Source of the DNA: Scytalidium lignicola
Taxonomy: Eukaryota; Ascomycota; Leotiomycetes
Direction: 5' to 3'
DNA: 64,000 bases
Assembly (NCBI GenBank): GCA_002812745.2
Contig: NCSJ02000079.1
Coordinates: 84,652 to 148,651, forward strand
The notes under the pieces are model-generated. The model saw only the letters and a program-made list of their open reading frames with translations. It had not been told where the DNA came from and did no database searches. Positions 10,147-23,474 of the stretch are shown piece after piece; the stretch's first letter is position 1, and every line of letters starts with the position of its first letter. A program made the position numbers and the translations under genes.

Positions 10147-13100
10147 ATGGCCTGGGAGCACCTTGCCATAAACCGGCCACATTTGGTCTATATCATCCTC
10201 GGTGGCTTCACCTCTCTCTTTATGCTCTGCTCCTCCTTCATCAAGGAGAGACTCTATATTGGCGAAGCCACCGTCGCTACGATCTGCGGTATTATCTTCG
10301 GACCCCACGCCGCCAATTTAATCAACCCGTTGACATGGGGCAACACCGATCAGATTACGCTCGAGTTCAGCCGGATCGTCCTCGTCGTGCAATGTTTCGC
10401 AGTCGGCGTCGAATTGCCCAAGTACTATATGGAGAAGCATTGGCGCAGCGTCGTCTTCCTTTTGATTCCCGTCATGACCTTTGGCTGGCTGGTTACGAGT
10501 CTATTTATCTGGTGGATGATCACTCCACTCTCCTGGTTGGAGAGCCTGTGTTGTGCAGCCTGCGTCACGGCCACGGACCCTGTGCTCGCTTCATCTGTGG
10601 TAGGAAAGGGCAAGTTCGCAAAGAGGGTGCCGAAGCATCTGAGAGATTTGCTGTCTGCTGAGTCTGGGTGCAACGATGGCATGGCCTTTCCCTTTATTTA
10701 CCTGGCGTTGTATCTCATTCAGTACAATTTAAGCGCTAAGGAAGTGTCGTTTCATTGGATTGTCTACACTATCCTGTACGAGTGTATTTTTGGGGCTGTG
10801 TATGGGTTCTTGATTGGGTATATTGGACGGCACGGAATCAAGTATGCGGAGAAACATGATTTGGTCGACCGAGAGAGTTTTCTCGTGTTTTATTTTGTCC
10901 TGGCCCTCTTCTGCGCCGGTTCAGGCAGTATTCTCGGAGTCGACGATCTTCTTGTTGGCTTCACGGCTGGAGTAGGTTTCTCTAATGATGGATGGTTTAC
11001 TCAAAAGACGGAGGAATCGCACGTCTCTAACGTTATCGATCTCCTTCTCAACTTGGCATACTTTGTTTACCTCGGCACCATCATTCCCTGGGAGCAATAC
11101 AACAACACAGCTATTGGTATGTCGCCATGGAGACTCGTTGTCATTGCTATCTTTGTCATTCTCTTCCGCAGGATACCTGTCATGCTAGCATTGAAACCGT
11201 TGATACCGGATATCAAGACTTGGCGAGAGGCAGTCTTTGCTGGCCATTTCGGCCCAATTGGTGTTGGCGCTATATTCGTGGCGATTCTAGCTCGGGCAGA
11301 CCTGGAGACAGAGGGTGGGCCGACGCCGTTGGCATCATATCCCGACCCTCAAGCACCGAATTATACCATTGTCGCGTTGATCTGGCCCATTACCACTTTC
11401 CTCGTCATTTCTTCAATCGTTGTACATGGCTCTTCTATTGCTGTTTTCACTCTCGGGAAGCATATCAACACACTCACCCTGACCATGTCCTATACCACGG
11501 CAGTGGAAGAAGGCCCATCATGGATGAACAGACTTCCGCGAATCTCCTCACAGTCAAGATCTCAAGCCAAGTCGGTAAGCTCTGAAACCGATGCAGATGA
11601 CCTTAAAGACGTACCTCCTGGAGTACTACCTCCAATTGGAATTCCAGGTACCTTCTTACGCAGGCAAAAAGAGGAAGATACCCAATCTCGTCACGGTAGT
11701 CGGCCATCATCCACACACGGCCGAAGAAGAAAGAAGAGATGGGACAGTGGCCTTGGACCGGGTGGCCCTATTACGGAATCCGCCATCTACCCTCAGCACC
11801 GCACTAACAGCGAGCTTACATCTGATAGCCTCACACCTGGTGGAAGCTCCCCCGAAAATGAGAAAAACTTAGAGGATCCCTCTCAAGAACGCAATCTTGG
11901 CGAGGTACAAGATGACCCAGAGATGCACAGGATCTTGCACCCAAGGGAACCAGCTGGGCGACCAGACCAACACATATCAGATGCCGAACGACACCCAGGG
12001 GACGTGGAGGTCTACGAAGAGGGCAATGATATCATCATAGAGGATGAAGATGGTGATGTTATAACAACCCAAAAGACACCTCAAGGGGAACAGAGAGAAA
12101 AAGATATTGAGAAGTTGAGGAACGAACTTAGGGATGATTTGGAGAATCCTGGGCTCGGCTATAAGAACTTGAGAAAGAAAGTTAGCGCCTGGAGACACAG
12201 GGATGGAAGTGGCGAAGCAGGTCCAAGCAAGCCAAAGGAAAAGAGGCGTGGACCAGCATTGGCGTATCAATTTGGAAATACAGTAAGTTTATGTTTTTTT
12301 TTTGGTAGTTTGATTAACGCACGCTAATATATGTGCCCTAGATTATCGTTGAGGATGAAGATGGTGAAGTGGTCAAGAAATACGATCTCCCATCCAAAAC
12401 CGCCGCAAAAATATCCAAAGAAGGAACAAGTGAACAGCCTGTTGAAGCAAAATCCGCGTGGGGTGGTCTTCTTTCCAAACAACAGCTCCCAGCCGGACCA
12501 TCACAGAAACAAGAGGAGCCGGGCATTGAATCAGCAGTCATCCAAGGCATCAAACGTATGGGAACGTGGTCTGGCTTCGGTCTCGGCCGTGCTGCAGGAC
12601 CAGGTGATAGCGCACCTAAGGATGAGGATGAAGACGATGACAGACACATCCGGTTTATGATCGGTGGTGCAGGAAGACGTCTTACTAAAGATGACTTCTT
12701 GAAAGAGTTTCAAAATCTTGATCCAAAAGCCAGATCCGAGTTATTGCAGAAGAATGAAGATGCGAAGGAGTATAGACCTAGTGAAGAAAGCCGGCAGGAC
12801 ATGGGTCGACACACTTCAAGCCGCCATCAATCACACCCCGCGTCGACTGGTGCGAAAGATAGTACTGGTGGTGCCAAGAAAGGGTCTAGAGAGGATGAAG
12901 ATGAGCCTAGCAGCAGCAATAGCAGTGAAGAGCGTGGAAGACGTCGAGACTCTGTGACAGCCGTACATCTTGTGCAACGAGATCCGCAAACGGGGAAGAC
13001 ACGACTCCAACCAATTGCCACATCCAACCAAGCTACCACTCAAGAGACTCCAGCTGAGAGACGGAGAAGACAATTCGCTTTGAAAGGCGTCGACGACCCT

Positions 13101-13334
13101 AGCAGTCCAGATTTCGAGCCACGCGGGCGAAGCTTGCAAAAAGACGATGACAAAAATGGAGAAAATGGAGAGGAGAAGGAGACTGCCGCAGAAAAGAGGC
13201 GGCGCGAAGCAGCGCTTGGAATGAGTGGTGGCACACAGGATGATAGCGATGACGACGATACACCACGAGTTCCTCCGCCAGCTGCAAAAAGCAGGGGAAT
13301 TAGATTTGCGCAGAGTCCTGTTAGAAGAAAGTAA
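10147..13334 (+). CDS. NHA1: Plasma-membrane Na+(K+)/H+ antiporter, CPA1 type
   Basis: Alkali-metal cation/proton exchanger for salt and pH tolerance. Exons are 10147-12282 and 12342-13334. The 59-nt intron has donor GTAAGT and a GCTAAT branch. The product is about 1042 aa, like other fungal Nha1 proteins with long tails. About twelve hydrophobic segments occupy residues 10-440. The conserved ion-site motifs TATDPVL (141-147) and ESGCNDG (172-178) are present. The C-terminal ~590 residues are hydrophilic, charged and disordered, with an acidic EDEDGD block that recurs just after the intron. The start is the first ATG in an AACAAAATGG context after the CA run. The 3' end is convergent with ELG1, 390 bp away. 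Seen: motifs and membrane pattern. Known: family function. Which cation is preferred cannot be read from the sequence. Confidence 0.94.
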
Positions 13335-13724
13335 GCTGCTTAGGATGGAGTTCAATTAGATGCTTAATGAGCGAGGCCCATCTGGCATAGGTGCTTGGCG
13401 TTAGGTTGCGTGGCTAGATTTGCAGAGCGTTTTATGTATTACAAAAGGGCATCTGATGTACATACTGTGATGAGACGACTGCATATATCTAATGTTAATG
13501 ATGTCAAAAATGCTATGAACTTCTCTATTCGAGATAATAATGCTATAAATACGTGACCGCTTTTCCTATCATCAAATCACATCATAAAGGTACATAATAT
13601 CTGATTGAAGAACGCAGTGTGTCCTTTTCTTATGCTTTCGGATAGTGTTTAACAAATGCAATTCATCCTTCTATATGCCCCTCCCATTCGTGTGGATCAT
13701 TTAAATGCAACAACAAAATATACA
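13335..13724. other. Convergent intergenic region NHA1 / ELG1
   Basis: 390 bp between two 3' ends, A+T-rich (13480-13560), as expected for two polyadenylation regions. Nothing else is seen. Confidence 0.6.
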
Positions 13725-16700
13725 CTACCCACTATTCAATCCCTCCGAATATTCTCCCGTCATGCTACCTTCTGTAACACTCGACCTCCTACTCCCCGTC
13801 ATCGTCTTCTGTTCCTGCCTAATTTCCAACAAAGCAGCATCCATCCAGCTCGGTTCTCCCGTCCTCATCACTAAATGCGGGTTCAGATTCGGACCAAAGT
13901 ACCTCTCTCTCCTCGTTGTACTTCTCGTCCCGCCTTCTAAAGCCGACATTGCGGACCTGGTAGTCCTCATTCTCTTCCCTCGCGCTCCACCTTGGGTTAG
14001 GAGGCTGCTTAGGCGATGACGCTCTCGTTGTAACCGCATATCGTAGGATACGATTGAGCGTACGTATGGAGCTAGGTCTAGGGTGATGATGTTCAATGGC
14101 CGATCGAATGCTGATGGTTCTAAACTTCCTATGGCATGAAGGGTGGATTTTTCTGGTTCTGAGACTGGATCGAATGCTAGGCTGAAGTCGTTGCGGTTGA
14201 GAGATATGTTTGAAGTTGAGGATTTAGACTTGGCTCTGATCACGTCCGTAATTGATTCATCGTTCATAGCACTTAAGTGGCTTGCAATATCCTTGCCGTT
14301 TAGAGCGATTTGCTTTTCTTGAAGGGATTCCCGGGCCTGGGATTTCAACCATATAGACATATCGATGCGTATATCATCGTAGAACACTCGGGGTGATGCT
14401 TCTAGCAACCCATAACCGAGTATATAATCTTCACGAGACTTGCTCGACAGAGGAGGTAAACTGACATCTAGAGCTTCCTAGTTGAGGGTTAACAGTTTTA
14501 TTCATACGTTTATCGCATATGATCGTACCTTATTATCTGGCGCGAAATAAGAGCCAGATAGAATATCGGAGTCACTCATGGTCCGAGTAAAATCCTCATA
14601 CATACTCAGATCAGATCCTAGATCTGCATGCGGACGGGATGGTATAGCATCGGCCCAAGTAACAATATCTAAGGTTTCATGCCAGTCCCCGACATCTAAA
14701 CCCCAACCGTCAAGAGCTTCACGCATTCTCTCACTTTCTAAATGCTGCCCAGTGTGTTGGAAATCTCTACACAACCAGCCCATACCAGTCTGATAGGTAT
14801 CTTGGCTGATTACGCGGATAGTGTCTCCGTGATCATCAACGTCACTACCACGAGGCCATCTAGGATAGAACCAGCCCAAACCTCCTTTACAATCTCCAAC
14901 CGCAAATTGACACCAGAAATTCAACTCTGAGATTGAAGCCCGAAGGTCCATCTTCCGACTTTCATAGAGCGCCTCTACAGCCTTTCGGCGAATCAGGTGG
15001 CCTTCATTAGCAGCTACTAGGAGCAAGTAATCTACTGCAAGATTGACTGGGGGTGAGTTAAATCGAATAATGGCATGTAGCGACAACGCTTGGAAAGGTA
15101 CAGCTGACTCATTGTTGCATGTCATAATAATAGGACGCTTAGACTGAGATATCATGGATATAATCGTTGCCCAGAATTGTTTATCTTCCTCGTATAGGAC
15201 GTCAACTTCCTCAAGAAGGATCAAAGATTGTTTTTGTTGTTTCTGCTGCTTCGCAGAGAACCCCTTATCGTTTCGTTTTCCGGCAGCAGGATTAGTGGGC
15301 TTAAGCTTTGATACCGTGCGGTCTTTCTTCTTGAAGAACGAGTTCATAGTCCCTTGACGACCGGTCCTGAGATCATCTGCAAGAGCATCAGAGATCCGGT
15401 TTGTATCATCGTCTTCTGCAGACCTCTGTAATACATCATGGGATTGCTGGACAAGGTGATTACGCGTCATATCTCCAACCTTTTCCAAGACGTCCTTGCC
15501 ACTGCGCCTACTATTTGGGCTAATTTCGAAGACCTCAAATCCAAGCTCTTTGGCTACAGCATATACTGCCGCAGTTTTACCACAGCCATGTGGTCCACTT
15601 ATGACGACAGCATTGGTTAACCTTGCTGGATCTTTCGAGCTTTTAGCTAAAGCATCCCCCATTCTGATGAGGGTCTTTTTATGTAAGCTGTCACCCCCTT
15701 GTGGCAAATCTATGTCTTCTGGGTCTGAAATCTCGTCCATATAATTATCTTCTTCGTCACTTGATATGATAAAGCCCTCAAGATCCCTACATTTCCGTTT
15801 CCGCTTGCCAGACTTCTCAGACTTTGCGGTTCCGGAACGTCTCGAAGACGAACTCGACTGACTAGATTGCTTATCTCCAGATCCGGTATCGACAGATGTC
15901 ACTGTTAATCTTTCTAGCCATTCTTTTAGTAATAACGCTTCCTTCCCACTCTGAAGCACATCGCTTGCACATTTTGGAGCGTACTTCTGCGTCCAGCACT
16001 GTGTCTCGCATTGACACTTATCGAAAGCAGATAATGAAGTAGCTATTGAGTCAAAGGCTTTAAACAGTGCTGAATGCGCTCTAGAATGTGGAGGCCCCTC
16101 TTGTTGCAATTCGTCTTCACTAAGACTGTTATCTGCGGCTCTAGTAGTGGAAAACTTTGCGTGAAGCTGTTTTCGTACGGGTTGTTGAAGAACACGACCT
16201 GATTCGAAATGTTTTTCTGGAACACGAAGGCAAGCTGGCGGAGGAGTAAATGTATCTGTTTCGATATGCTTTTCCTCTTCAATCAAAGCACACAATTTTG
16301 TTTTGATGGAAAAGCTGTTGAGAATATCTTCATTAGCTAAAACTTCTACGGCTTGATATTTGGATTTCTTAATATCTGATAAAGTCATATTCGTGTTGCT
16401 ATAAGGATAAGGTCGCTCAATTGATTCATATCCATGAATATGAACCATGCCCTGCCATGGCCAGGCAGGTTCGATAGCTCCAGGGAATTTCATGGTTTTG
16501 TGAGCATTTCCAAAAACCAAGAACGGTCCAGCCGGCTTGGACAAGGAACGTTGAATTTCTGGGGCTTTATTCGATGGTGAGATAGTAGTGTCCAACGGCT
16601 TAGGCTGCTCGTCATTCGTCTTAGGAGGAATAAGTGGTTTTGGAGCAATCTTGCCCAGGAAGAATGGGTGTGTAGTTTTTGAAGTTGCAAATGATGAGGT

Positions 16701-17565
16701 TGTCTTGGGGGAAGGCTTTGTTTCGGGTTTCATCTCTAATGTAGGTTTTCCACTCAGACTCTTCACGATCTGATCTATCCGTATCCCTAATGTGCCAGAG
16801 AGCCTCTGATCTTGACCGTACCGAATAGTGACAATGAGTGTCTTTGGTTTCTTGCCGCGAGGTGTGGGCTTCTTAAAATTGTTGCACGATTGTGCGAATT
16901 TTTTGGGTGGTGAACCGATCGTGCCCGTTTTAGTATTGAGAAGTAGGATCTTGCGGGGCTTGGTAGCGGTGGATGGTTCACCTAAGTCCTGATGGCTTGC
17001 ATCATCATTTTGTCCAGACACAGTTGTTGGTGGAGCTTCAACATCAGTCGTGATTCCCTGGTCTTCTACAACACTGGGAGATTGAGATAATTCATCTCCT
17101 TCCGCGTCAGATGATCGTGGGTTCTTTGTGCCAGCGCCGTTCAAGTTATCCAGAGCCCCAATATTGTCTGAAGCTGCAAAAACTTGTTCTATATCTCCAG
17201 CACCTGGTGAATCGGTTCTCTGTCTTTTTCTGCGTCCATCGTTTGGGTCCACCTCGAGTTGGGCTTCTAGACTATTGGTTGTAGTTACAGTTGGGTTTGG
17301 AGCCAATACCTCCACAGCCAGTCTTGTGCTCGAACTGATTTTTGAACTGTCATTTTCGACCGGTATTGGGCTCTTCTTCTCAGGACCTGGTGGGTTTTCT
17401 TTCTTCGATCGTTCTAAAGATCCTCCTAAACCAATGTCAATTGGTACCAGTTTTCACCCAAGCAATATATACACAGTAAAACTTACTAGATTTATCAAAG
17501 AATGGATGGATTGGTTTTCTCTCCTCATTCAACTCCGCCATAGTTTTGGAAACAAGAACAGCCAT
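13725..17565 (-). CDS. ELG1: Elg1/ATAD5-like PCNA-unloading AAA+ ATPase
   Basis: Large subunit of the alternative RFC complex that unloads PCNA, especially SUMO-PCNA, after replication. Exons are 17565-17487, 17425-14529 and 14477-13725. Introns are 61 and 51 nt, with GTAAGT and GTACGA donors and a GTTAAC branch in the second. The product is about 1242 aa. The disordered N-terminal half carries two HPFF motifs (residues 20-23 and 278-281) and a hydrophobic TLIVTI strand resembling a SUMO-interaction core. The Walker A motif GPHGCGKT is at about 637-644. The Walker B-like LILLEEVD has EEVD instead of DEVD, as I recall for this family. The RFC-like helical C-terminus is encoded partly in exon 3. 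The start could be 17565 or the in-frame ATG at 17541. It is divergent with UTP8. Seen: motifs and splice sites. Known: Elg1 role. Confidence 0.9.
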
Positions 17566-17979
17566 GTGTCTTAAATGATGGCAGTCTGGCCTCCACTAAA
17601 CGCGAGCTTCACGCGTTCTTCAATGCCATAACCACATGCACCAAGCCCTGAATAGCAGTAGTTGTGATTTTCTTTTGTCCAACTCTCAATTCAGAGGGCC
17701 AATCAATAAACCCATATAACCATATCCAAAAAAAATATCCAAATAAAACCACACTTCATGAAATGGAGACGATTAGCTGAATTTGAACCACGGGCTCGTG
17801 CATTCGGGAACCGCGTTGTCGCGATTTGAGCTTAATGACGAAGGTTGCCGTAGTTAGCGTCTTCACCCCTGCTCTTAACTTTTCTGATAGGAAATATTTT
17901 TGGTGCTCGCAAGACCAACCTCTTCAAAAGGGCAAGCAAAAGGCACCAAGGCGCAGCTTCTATAAGAAAATCCCACAAG
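17566..17979. promoter_or_regulatory. Divergent promoter region ELG1 / UTP8
   Basis: 414 bp between opposite start codons, A+T-rich at 17700-17760. It must supply both promoters. No specific binding site is recognised. Confidence 0.5.
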
Positions 17980-20767
17980 ATGTCTTCTAGATTGACCCTA
18001 CAAAAGCCTTATGTTGTGGCTTCTCTGCCACGTCCAGTCGATTCCAATGGGAGATATGTAGTCGGAGAAGTTTATGGTTGTGCGCCAGGTTCGAAGAAGA
18101 GAAAAAAGGTCCGAATTGGCGGTAGGAGTAGATGGAGAAGGGGTTTCTCTATACGATGTGAGCTATATGAAGGAACTATATTGAGTAAAGCTAATTAATT
18201 AATAGATACCTACATCAAGAATGATTACTTCCTATGCGCTTCCACCACAATCTTCATTCACCTGCGCTCCATGTTCGATCAGATTGCGGGTTAGTAAGAA
18301 TAAGATTGATCGAAGAACATATGTTTCGGCAAAAGCACCAGATGCACAAATTACGCTTTTTCAGGATTTCACTCAAGGCACAGACGCTACAGAGCCTTCA
18401 AAAGTGGTTCGCAGACTAGCAAAATCGCAAGAGCCGGCTGTGATTTTCATAGGCGCCGTTGCTGCATCCTTCCCAGATTATGAGAGCCAAGATCTAATAC
18501 TGGTGAAAGAGGATGGAGAGATACGATGCTTGGATGGTGATAAACTACAAGACAAGTGGATATCTCCAACTGGTGCTCTTGGTAACCAGATTCAGGACTC
18601 CAAGGGTACTAAAGTCGAGTATGCATGCCTTACAAATGCCGTCACGGCAAGTCGTGGGATTTTGAAGAACCGCAGTGATGTTTTCGCCACCTTCCCCCAG
18701 GAAATATCAGAATCTGGTTTTAATCCAGACCTACTTGTCCTCATTACCAAGTCATTTAGGAAAACTGTTGGGGTCTGGACACTGCACGTCATCTCTTTCC
18801 CTAGAAAATCCGCAACTCGTCTAAATGGATTGAAGCATTCTGTGGAATCCTTGATTACTATGGATTTGCCTGGGGATATATCACATGGCGGTCAAAACTT
18901 TTCTTTTATGATTCATCCTTCTACTGGCTGTGTTCAAGTTCTTTCTGGAAATACAATGACTACCTTCGATCTTACGGAAAGCCTGCCAAAAGAGCAATCC
19001 CAAATATATTCCCCAGGTGCTAATTCATTTTTACGTTTATCGAACGCGTCCGTCATGTTTTCCTCCGATAGTTCGATAAGCATTTGCAATCCGAAATTCC
19101 AGTCTATACTTGCAACAGTTGATTTAGGCTCCGTTATCAGCTCCGAGATTTCAGCAAAAAAGCGAAGGTCCCTAGATGACCGAGAAACGCTCTCAAAATG
19201 CAATCTTTCCAGCTATTTCCCAAAGCTAGGAATTGCAGTAGGAATAACTAAAAATGACCTTTTCGCAATACAGCTTGAGGTCCCAGATGAAAACCAGCAC
19301 AGAGCTTTAGCTGGGAGTTTATTAATCGATTCGCTAGGCTGTGCAGCACCTAAACCGGTTCAACAGAAGAGTGAAGCACGAAAAGATATTATCCCTCCCA
19401 TTCCATTGAAGTCAGTAGAGTCATACATCGACTCGTTTACAGGTGGGGAGAGTGCCTGGGCAGAGCGTATAGAAGACACAGAAAAATATTTTCAAGAACG
19501 AAATGCGGCTGGCTTCGAAGATGCCATGGCCAAAAAGCTAGGTATTAGTGCCTTGGTCAACGGCGATGTGGCTCCTAATTCCAGTTTTACCGCTGCCACC
19601 GTCGACCCGCGTTGGATTTTTTACGCCTTGAGCAGAATATTTACATGGGACCGGACCGAAACTGGACAATACCGCCTTAACGTCTCGTTCTATCCAATAC
19701 ATATTTTCTTCTGGCTTCTTGATACAGGAAGTATGACTGTGGCCAATATTGAGACAGCGTTGAGAAAGGAGATCAGATCATCTCATGTGGACTCGATACC
19801 TCCTGGTGAGCTGGTACGCGCTATTTCTGAGATCGACCCCGAACTAGATCTCCTCCTTGGACTTATCGTAAAGAATTATCTTGGAGCAGCAGAACTCCTT
19901 CATGCCATCAAACATTTAATGGAGAATCTAGGATTGCTCGGAGAGGAACGAATTCTAAAGCTCTTGACCAATGGTGTCCAAGCAGAAATAGAAGACAGTA
20001 AACTCGATGCAGAAGTAGAAAGGCTTGAGGCGGAAGCAGAAGAGGACTTGCGGATGGCAGAATACCAGTTAGGCCCTGGATCAAACGTTAGAGAAAATGC
20101 GTTGGGAGTAGCTCTAGCAAAGCTTCACAAATGCCCCGCGAACAACATCGTCAGCGCCCTCCAAACTATGATGACAAGCCAAGAAATTGTCTCTCTGATT
20201 ATTCTATTAAGATCTGAGCTCGCGAGAGGAGCATGGACGTCGAGATACTTTGATGATGATCAGTCCGTCTATATCGGTGATGACGCCGATCTCTCGGATA
20301 ATTCAATAATCCTCATCTCGGGCCTGCTCAATAATTGTGTTGATGCCATCGGCGCTGGAGGATGGTTGACTGGGGATGTAGGGCTCATTGGCGATCACTT
20401 TGAGGCGGAAGACCTGATAGCTGGGCTGAAACTCGAAGTCAGTGCGGCTCTAGAAGGCCTTCAAGAAGCAGCCATGTTGAAGGGTTTGACTGCGGAGATG
20501 GTGCGATATGGTGGAGAGGTTCAGAAGGCCATGCCTCGCTACATCAATGACTCTGATGGTTCAAAGAGAAGGAAGACCAAGCAGCCCATAACTCTACCCT
20601 CAGATCCAGACCTGGCGATGCTACCTATCGGATTGAAGGCAGAACAACATGTGCCACTCATTAAAATTGCCAGCGGAGGAGAAATAGTGAAGCGAACAGC
20701 GAGAGATATTGGTCAACTCAAGAGTAAAAAGGTCGGGAAGTATTCTCGGGAGCGCATTATTCTATAG
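17980..20767 (+). CDS. UTP8: Probable Utp8 (t-UTP/UTP-A small-subunit processome factor)
   Basis: Probable nucleolar protein for pre-rRNA transcription and early 18S processing. Exon 1 is 17980-18157 and exon 2 is 18206-20767. The 48-nt intron has donor GTGAGC and acceptor AATAG. The N-terminus LQKPYVVASLPRPVD is followed by a Lys/Arg-rich KKRK patch and then VGVDGEGVSLYD joined to IPTSRMITSYALPP, a beta-propeller-like start I associate with fungal Utp8. These two parts of exon 1 are in different frames. The run of six A at 18102-18107 holds one base too many; five A would give one frame through KKRKRSELAVGVD. Corrected length is about 912 aa. The C-terminal half is helical. As written, the gene would be truncated. 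An assembly indel is the simplest cause. Family assignment is from recalled resemblance; another t-UTP is possible. Confidence 0.7.
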
Positions 20768-21401
20768 GACCAATACATTGGCCAGCCTTCAGCGCTGCCC
20801 GCCGATAATCGATAATTAGTTTCATGCATATGCAGACCACTCACTACTGTAACTCTGTAACTGTTGTACAGCCTCGCGTCTTGTATCTCGTGCAATCCGC
20901 TCCTATAGAAGTCATCGCAGCAGCACGCCAGCACGCCTCATGTGTGGAAGGGGGCTCCAGCAGTGCCTCAGTACGTGGTTGTGCAGCTGGCGATTGTGTG
21001 GCAGAAGAAGCCGAATCAGACCCTGGAACATGCGCGCTGCGCCACTCGCCCGAAAAAGTGTGTGGCTGCCCTAGACCAAGCTGGTCCCAATCGAAAGGCC
21101 CTTGGGAGGGGCCACTGAGGGGGTTTGGATCCCCACCTCGGTCTGCGCTCTGCGACGTCACAGTTCCCCAATTGCTACCTGATATCCAGTTTTACAGCCT
21201 TGTTTTCTCCTAGTTACAAAGCTAAATAATTTCTATCATCTCCCATTGTTTTAGTATTTAGTATCGTTATCATTATCATCTCTTACTTTAATCTCTGAAC
21301 CAACCAGTTGAGCAAGTGAACAAGTCAGAAGTGTTTAAGCGCCATGCGTCTGGTATTCTAAAGCAGTGATTGCTGAGCACCTACATCGAGAGTAACGAGA
21401 A
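20768..21401. promoter_or_regulatory. Intergenic region upstream of the 21.4 kb gene
   Basis: 0.63 kb between the UTP8 stop and the next start. A G+C-rich block at 20930-21170 is followed by a pyrimidine/A+T-rich leader (21210-21300). One TACTGTA heptamer is at 20845. No gene is seen. Confidence 0.5.
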
Positions 21402-23474
21402 ATGAATTTCGGGGCGAGCGACATCATAATAGTTATTGAATATGCTCGGACACTCTACCGTCGTTGCAGAGATGCTGGCGGGGAATATGATGAGATTAGC
21501 AGAGAGGTTCGAGGACTTCACACGGTTCTTCGACACCTGAAATACGAAGTTGAAGCTCCTGAATCGCCCTTGAACCGCGACAGAGCAAAATGGAGTCGCC
21601 AACTCTCTCCAATAATTGGCGATTGCGATTATACATTGAAGCAGTTAGACCAGCTGATCGAGAAATACGGTCGGCTTGCTGGCAGCGACAGGTCCCCTAC
21701 CTCGCCGCGAATCCTATGGGACAAGTTTCGATTTGGAAGTAATGAAATGGATCAATTAGGTGTGATCAGGGTCAAGCTGATATCACATAAGACAAGCTTG
21801 ATATTACTTTTGGACACGATACAGTTACGCCAATCCGGGAACGTATCGAACGCTTTAGAGACCCACGGCGACCAGCTGGAAGTTATTCTAGATAAGGTAG
21901 ACAACATTGCGGAGCGCATGGGTCAGAGGTCCAGATCGACCTTTACCACTTATGACGACGATGATAAGGAAGTTTGGAAACAGTTTCGAAGAGAACTTAT
22001 TGCTGAAGGGTTCTCGAGTGACGTATTGCAACAACATAAAGTATTCCATCCACTCTAGTGGAACGGACAGTTGCTGATCTTTATAGGATGTTCTTCGAGC
22101 CTATATTCGCGAAATCGATCAGGAAGGCCTCTTAGATGAGACATCACCTAGTACCAACCTAGGCCCTGGAGTGAACCCAGAGCGGTGGTTAGAAGGCGTG
22201 AAAGCTACCCCATCTGAGGCACCACCTCCATTTAGTGCTTCAAATACTGGTTCGGATGAGTCTCTAAAGGAGATGCTTGCTTTGGAGGACAATATGAAAT
22301 TCCCTCAATCGATAAAGACTGAAAGGCGAAAGCCAGAGCTGTGAGTGGCACTTGTCTCAGATTCATACCTGAGCATAAATCTGACAATGTAAAAGTGGCC
22401 CTCCAATGGGACGTACAAAAGGCAAAACTATTGCAAGGCAATCTCTGCCTATACCAAAACTCATCACTCCGACGGAAAAGGAACCGTTTTACTTGAACAC
22501 AGATGACTCAGATAGCGAAGACTGTGATACCCAATCATTCAATTCATCGGCAATGATCATTAGAACCACTGATCTTATCAAGTCAAGTCAAGCGTCACAG
22601 ACAATGCCTCCAGGCTCGCCCGCCAGTTATAGAAGCCAAGGGTACCTAGATGAAGGACCCGCAAAGTCAATTGCATACCAACCAAAGAAGCAACCAGAAT
22701 TGGACTCTCCTTCCCAACCTGGAGCTATACCAATCCCCGGACGAAGCCCAAGGTTAGAATCTAATAAACTAGCACCTGATTCCTATGGAAACGAGATACC
22801 TCCAAACGCGAAATGGACACAGATAAGACGCCGTCTAGTATCCCCAGAGGTTCTCGAGCAAGATGGGGTACGATATGAAGCGTGAGTAAATTAAAGCCGC
22901 ACCGAAAGCAGCTCCACACTAACTTTTCACTAGCTATCCGGAATTCGTAGCCATACTAGGAGTCTTAAGTCGAAAGGAAATAGAAAACCTCGCAGCACGC
23001 TCCAAAGTCATCAGAGACGCACGAGCAAAGCTCAACTACCAACCCCAGCCACCAAAGCCCCCACGACCAATCACCATCCCTTTGCAACAGCATTTGAGAC
23101 CCGATACACCTTCAACCTCAGAAAGTGAATCTTCAGGCGACGACCATCGCCGTCATCCTAAGCACTCTAAATCCTATACTAGCTCCGCGGTCGGATCTTC
23201 TTCCGTAAGGTCGGGTTATCCCAATCCATATGGTGTCCCACCAGAACCATCATCCTCGCGCCCGATATCCTTACCCTCACATCATTCATATGATGAAAGA
23301 GATTCTTCTCGAAGGAGACGTACATCAAACTCCCGGTCGAGGGAGAAAGAGAAGGATCCGATGTATAAGGAGTCTCAGAGGAAGAGGTGGAGGGAGAACC
23401 TTACCGCTGCAGGAATCGGTGGAGCAGCTGTAAGCTTACTGAATGTCTTGGCCGAAGCTGCAGAAGGCCTTTGA
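21402..23474 (+). CDS. Conserved fungal protein with helical N-terminal and separate C-terminal domain, function unknown
   Basis: Four exons: 21402-22040, 22087-22340, 22396-22881 and 22934-23474. Introns are 46, 55 and 52 nt and all phases close, giving about 639 aa. The N-terminal ~200 residues are helical and resemble the N-terminal domain common in fungal STAND-type and signalling proteins (for example the Y-x-E-I-S-R-E-V-R-G-L pattern near residue 28). The middle is disordered and Pro/Ser-rich. Around exons 3-4 there is a second conserved segment: KWTQIRRRLVSPEVLEQ, then PEFVAILGVLSRKEIENLA and IRDARAKL. I recall this pairing in a broad family of uncharacterised fungal proteins. The tail is Arg/Ser/Glu-rich and ends with a short hydrophobic AAGIGGAAVSLLNVLAEAA segment. 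No catalytic motif is seen. Confidence 0.8.
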
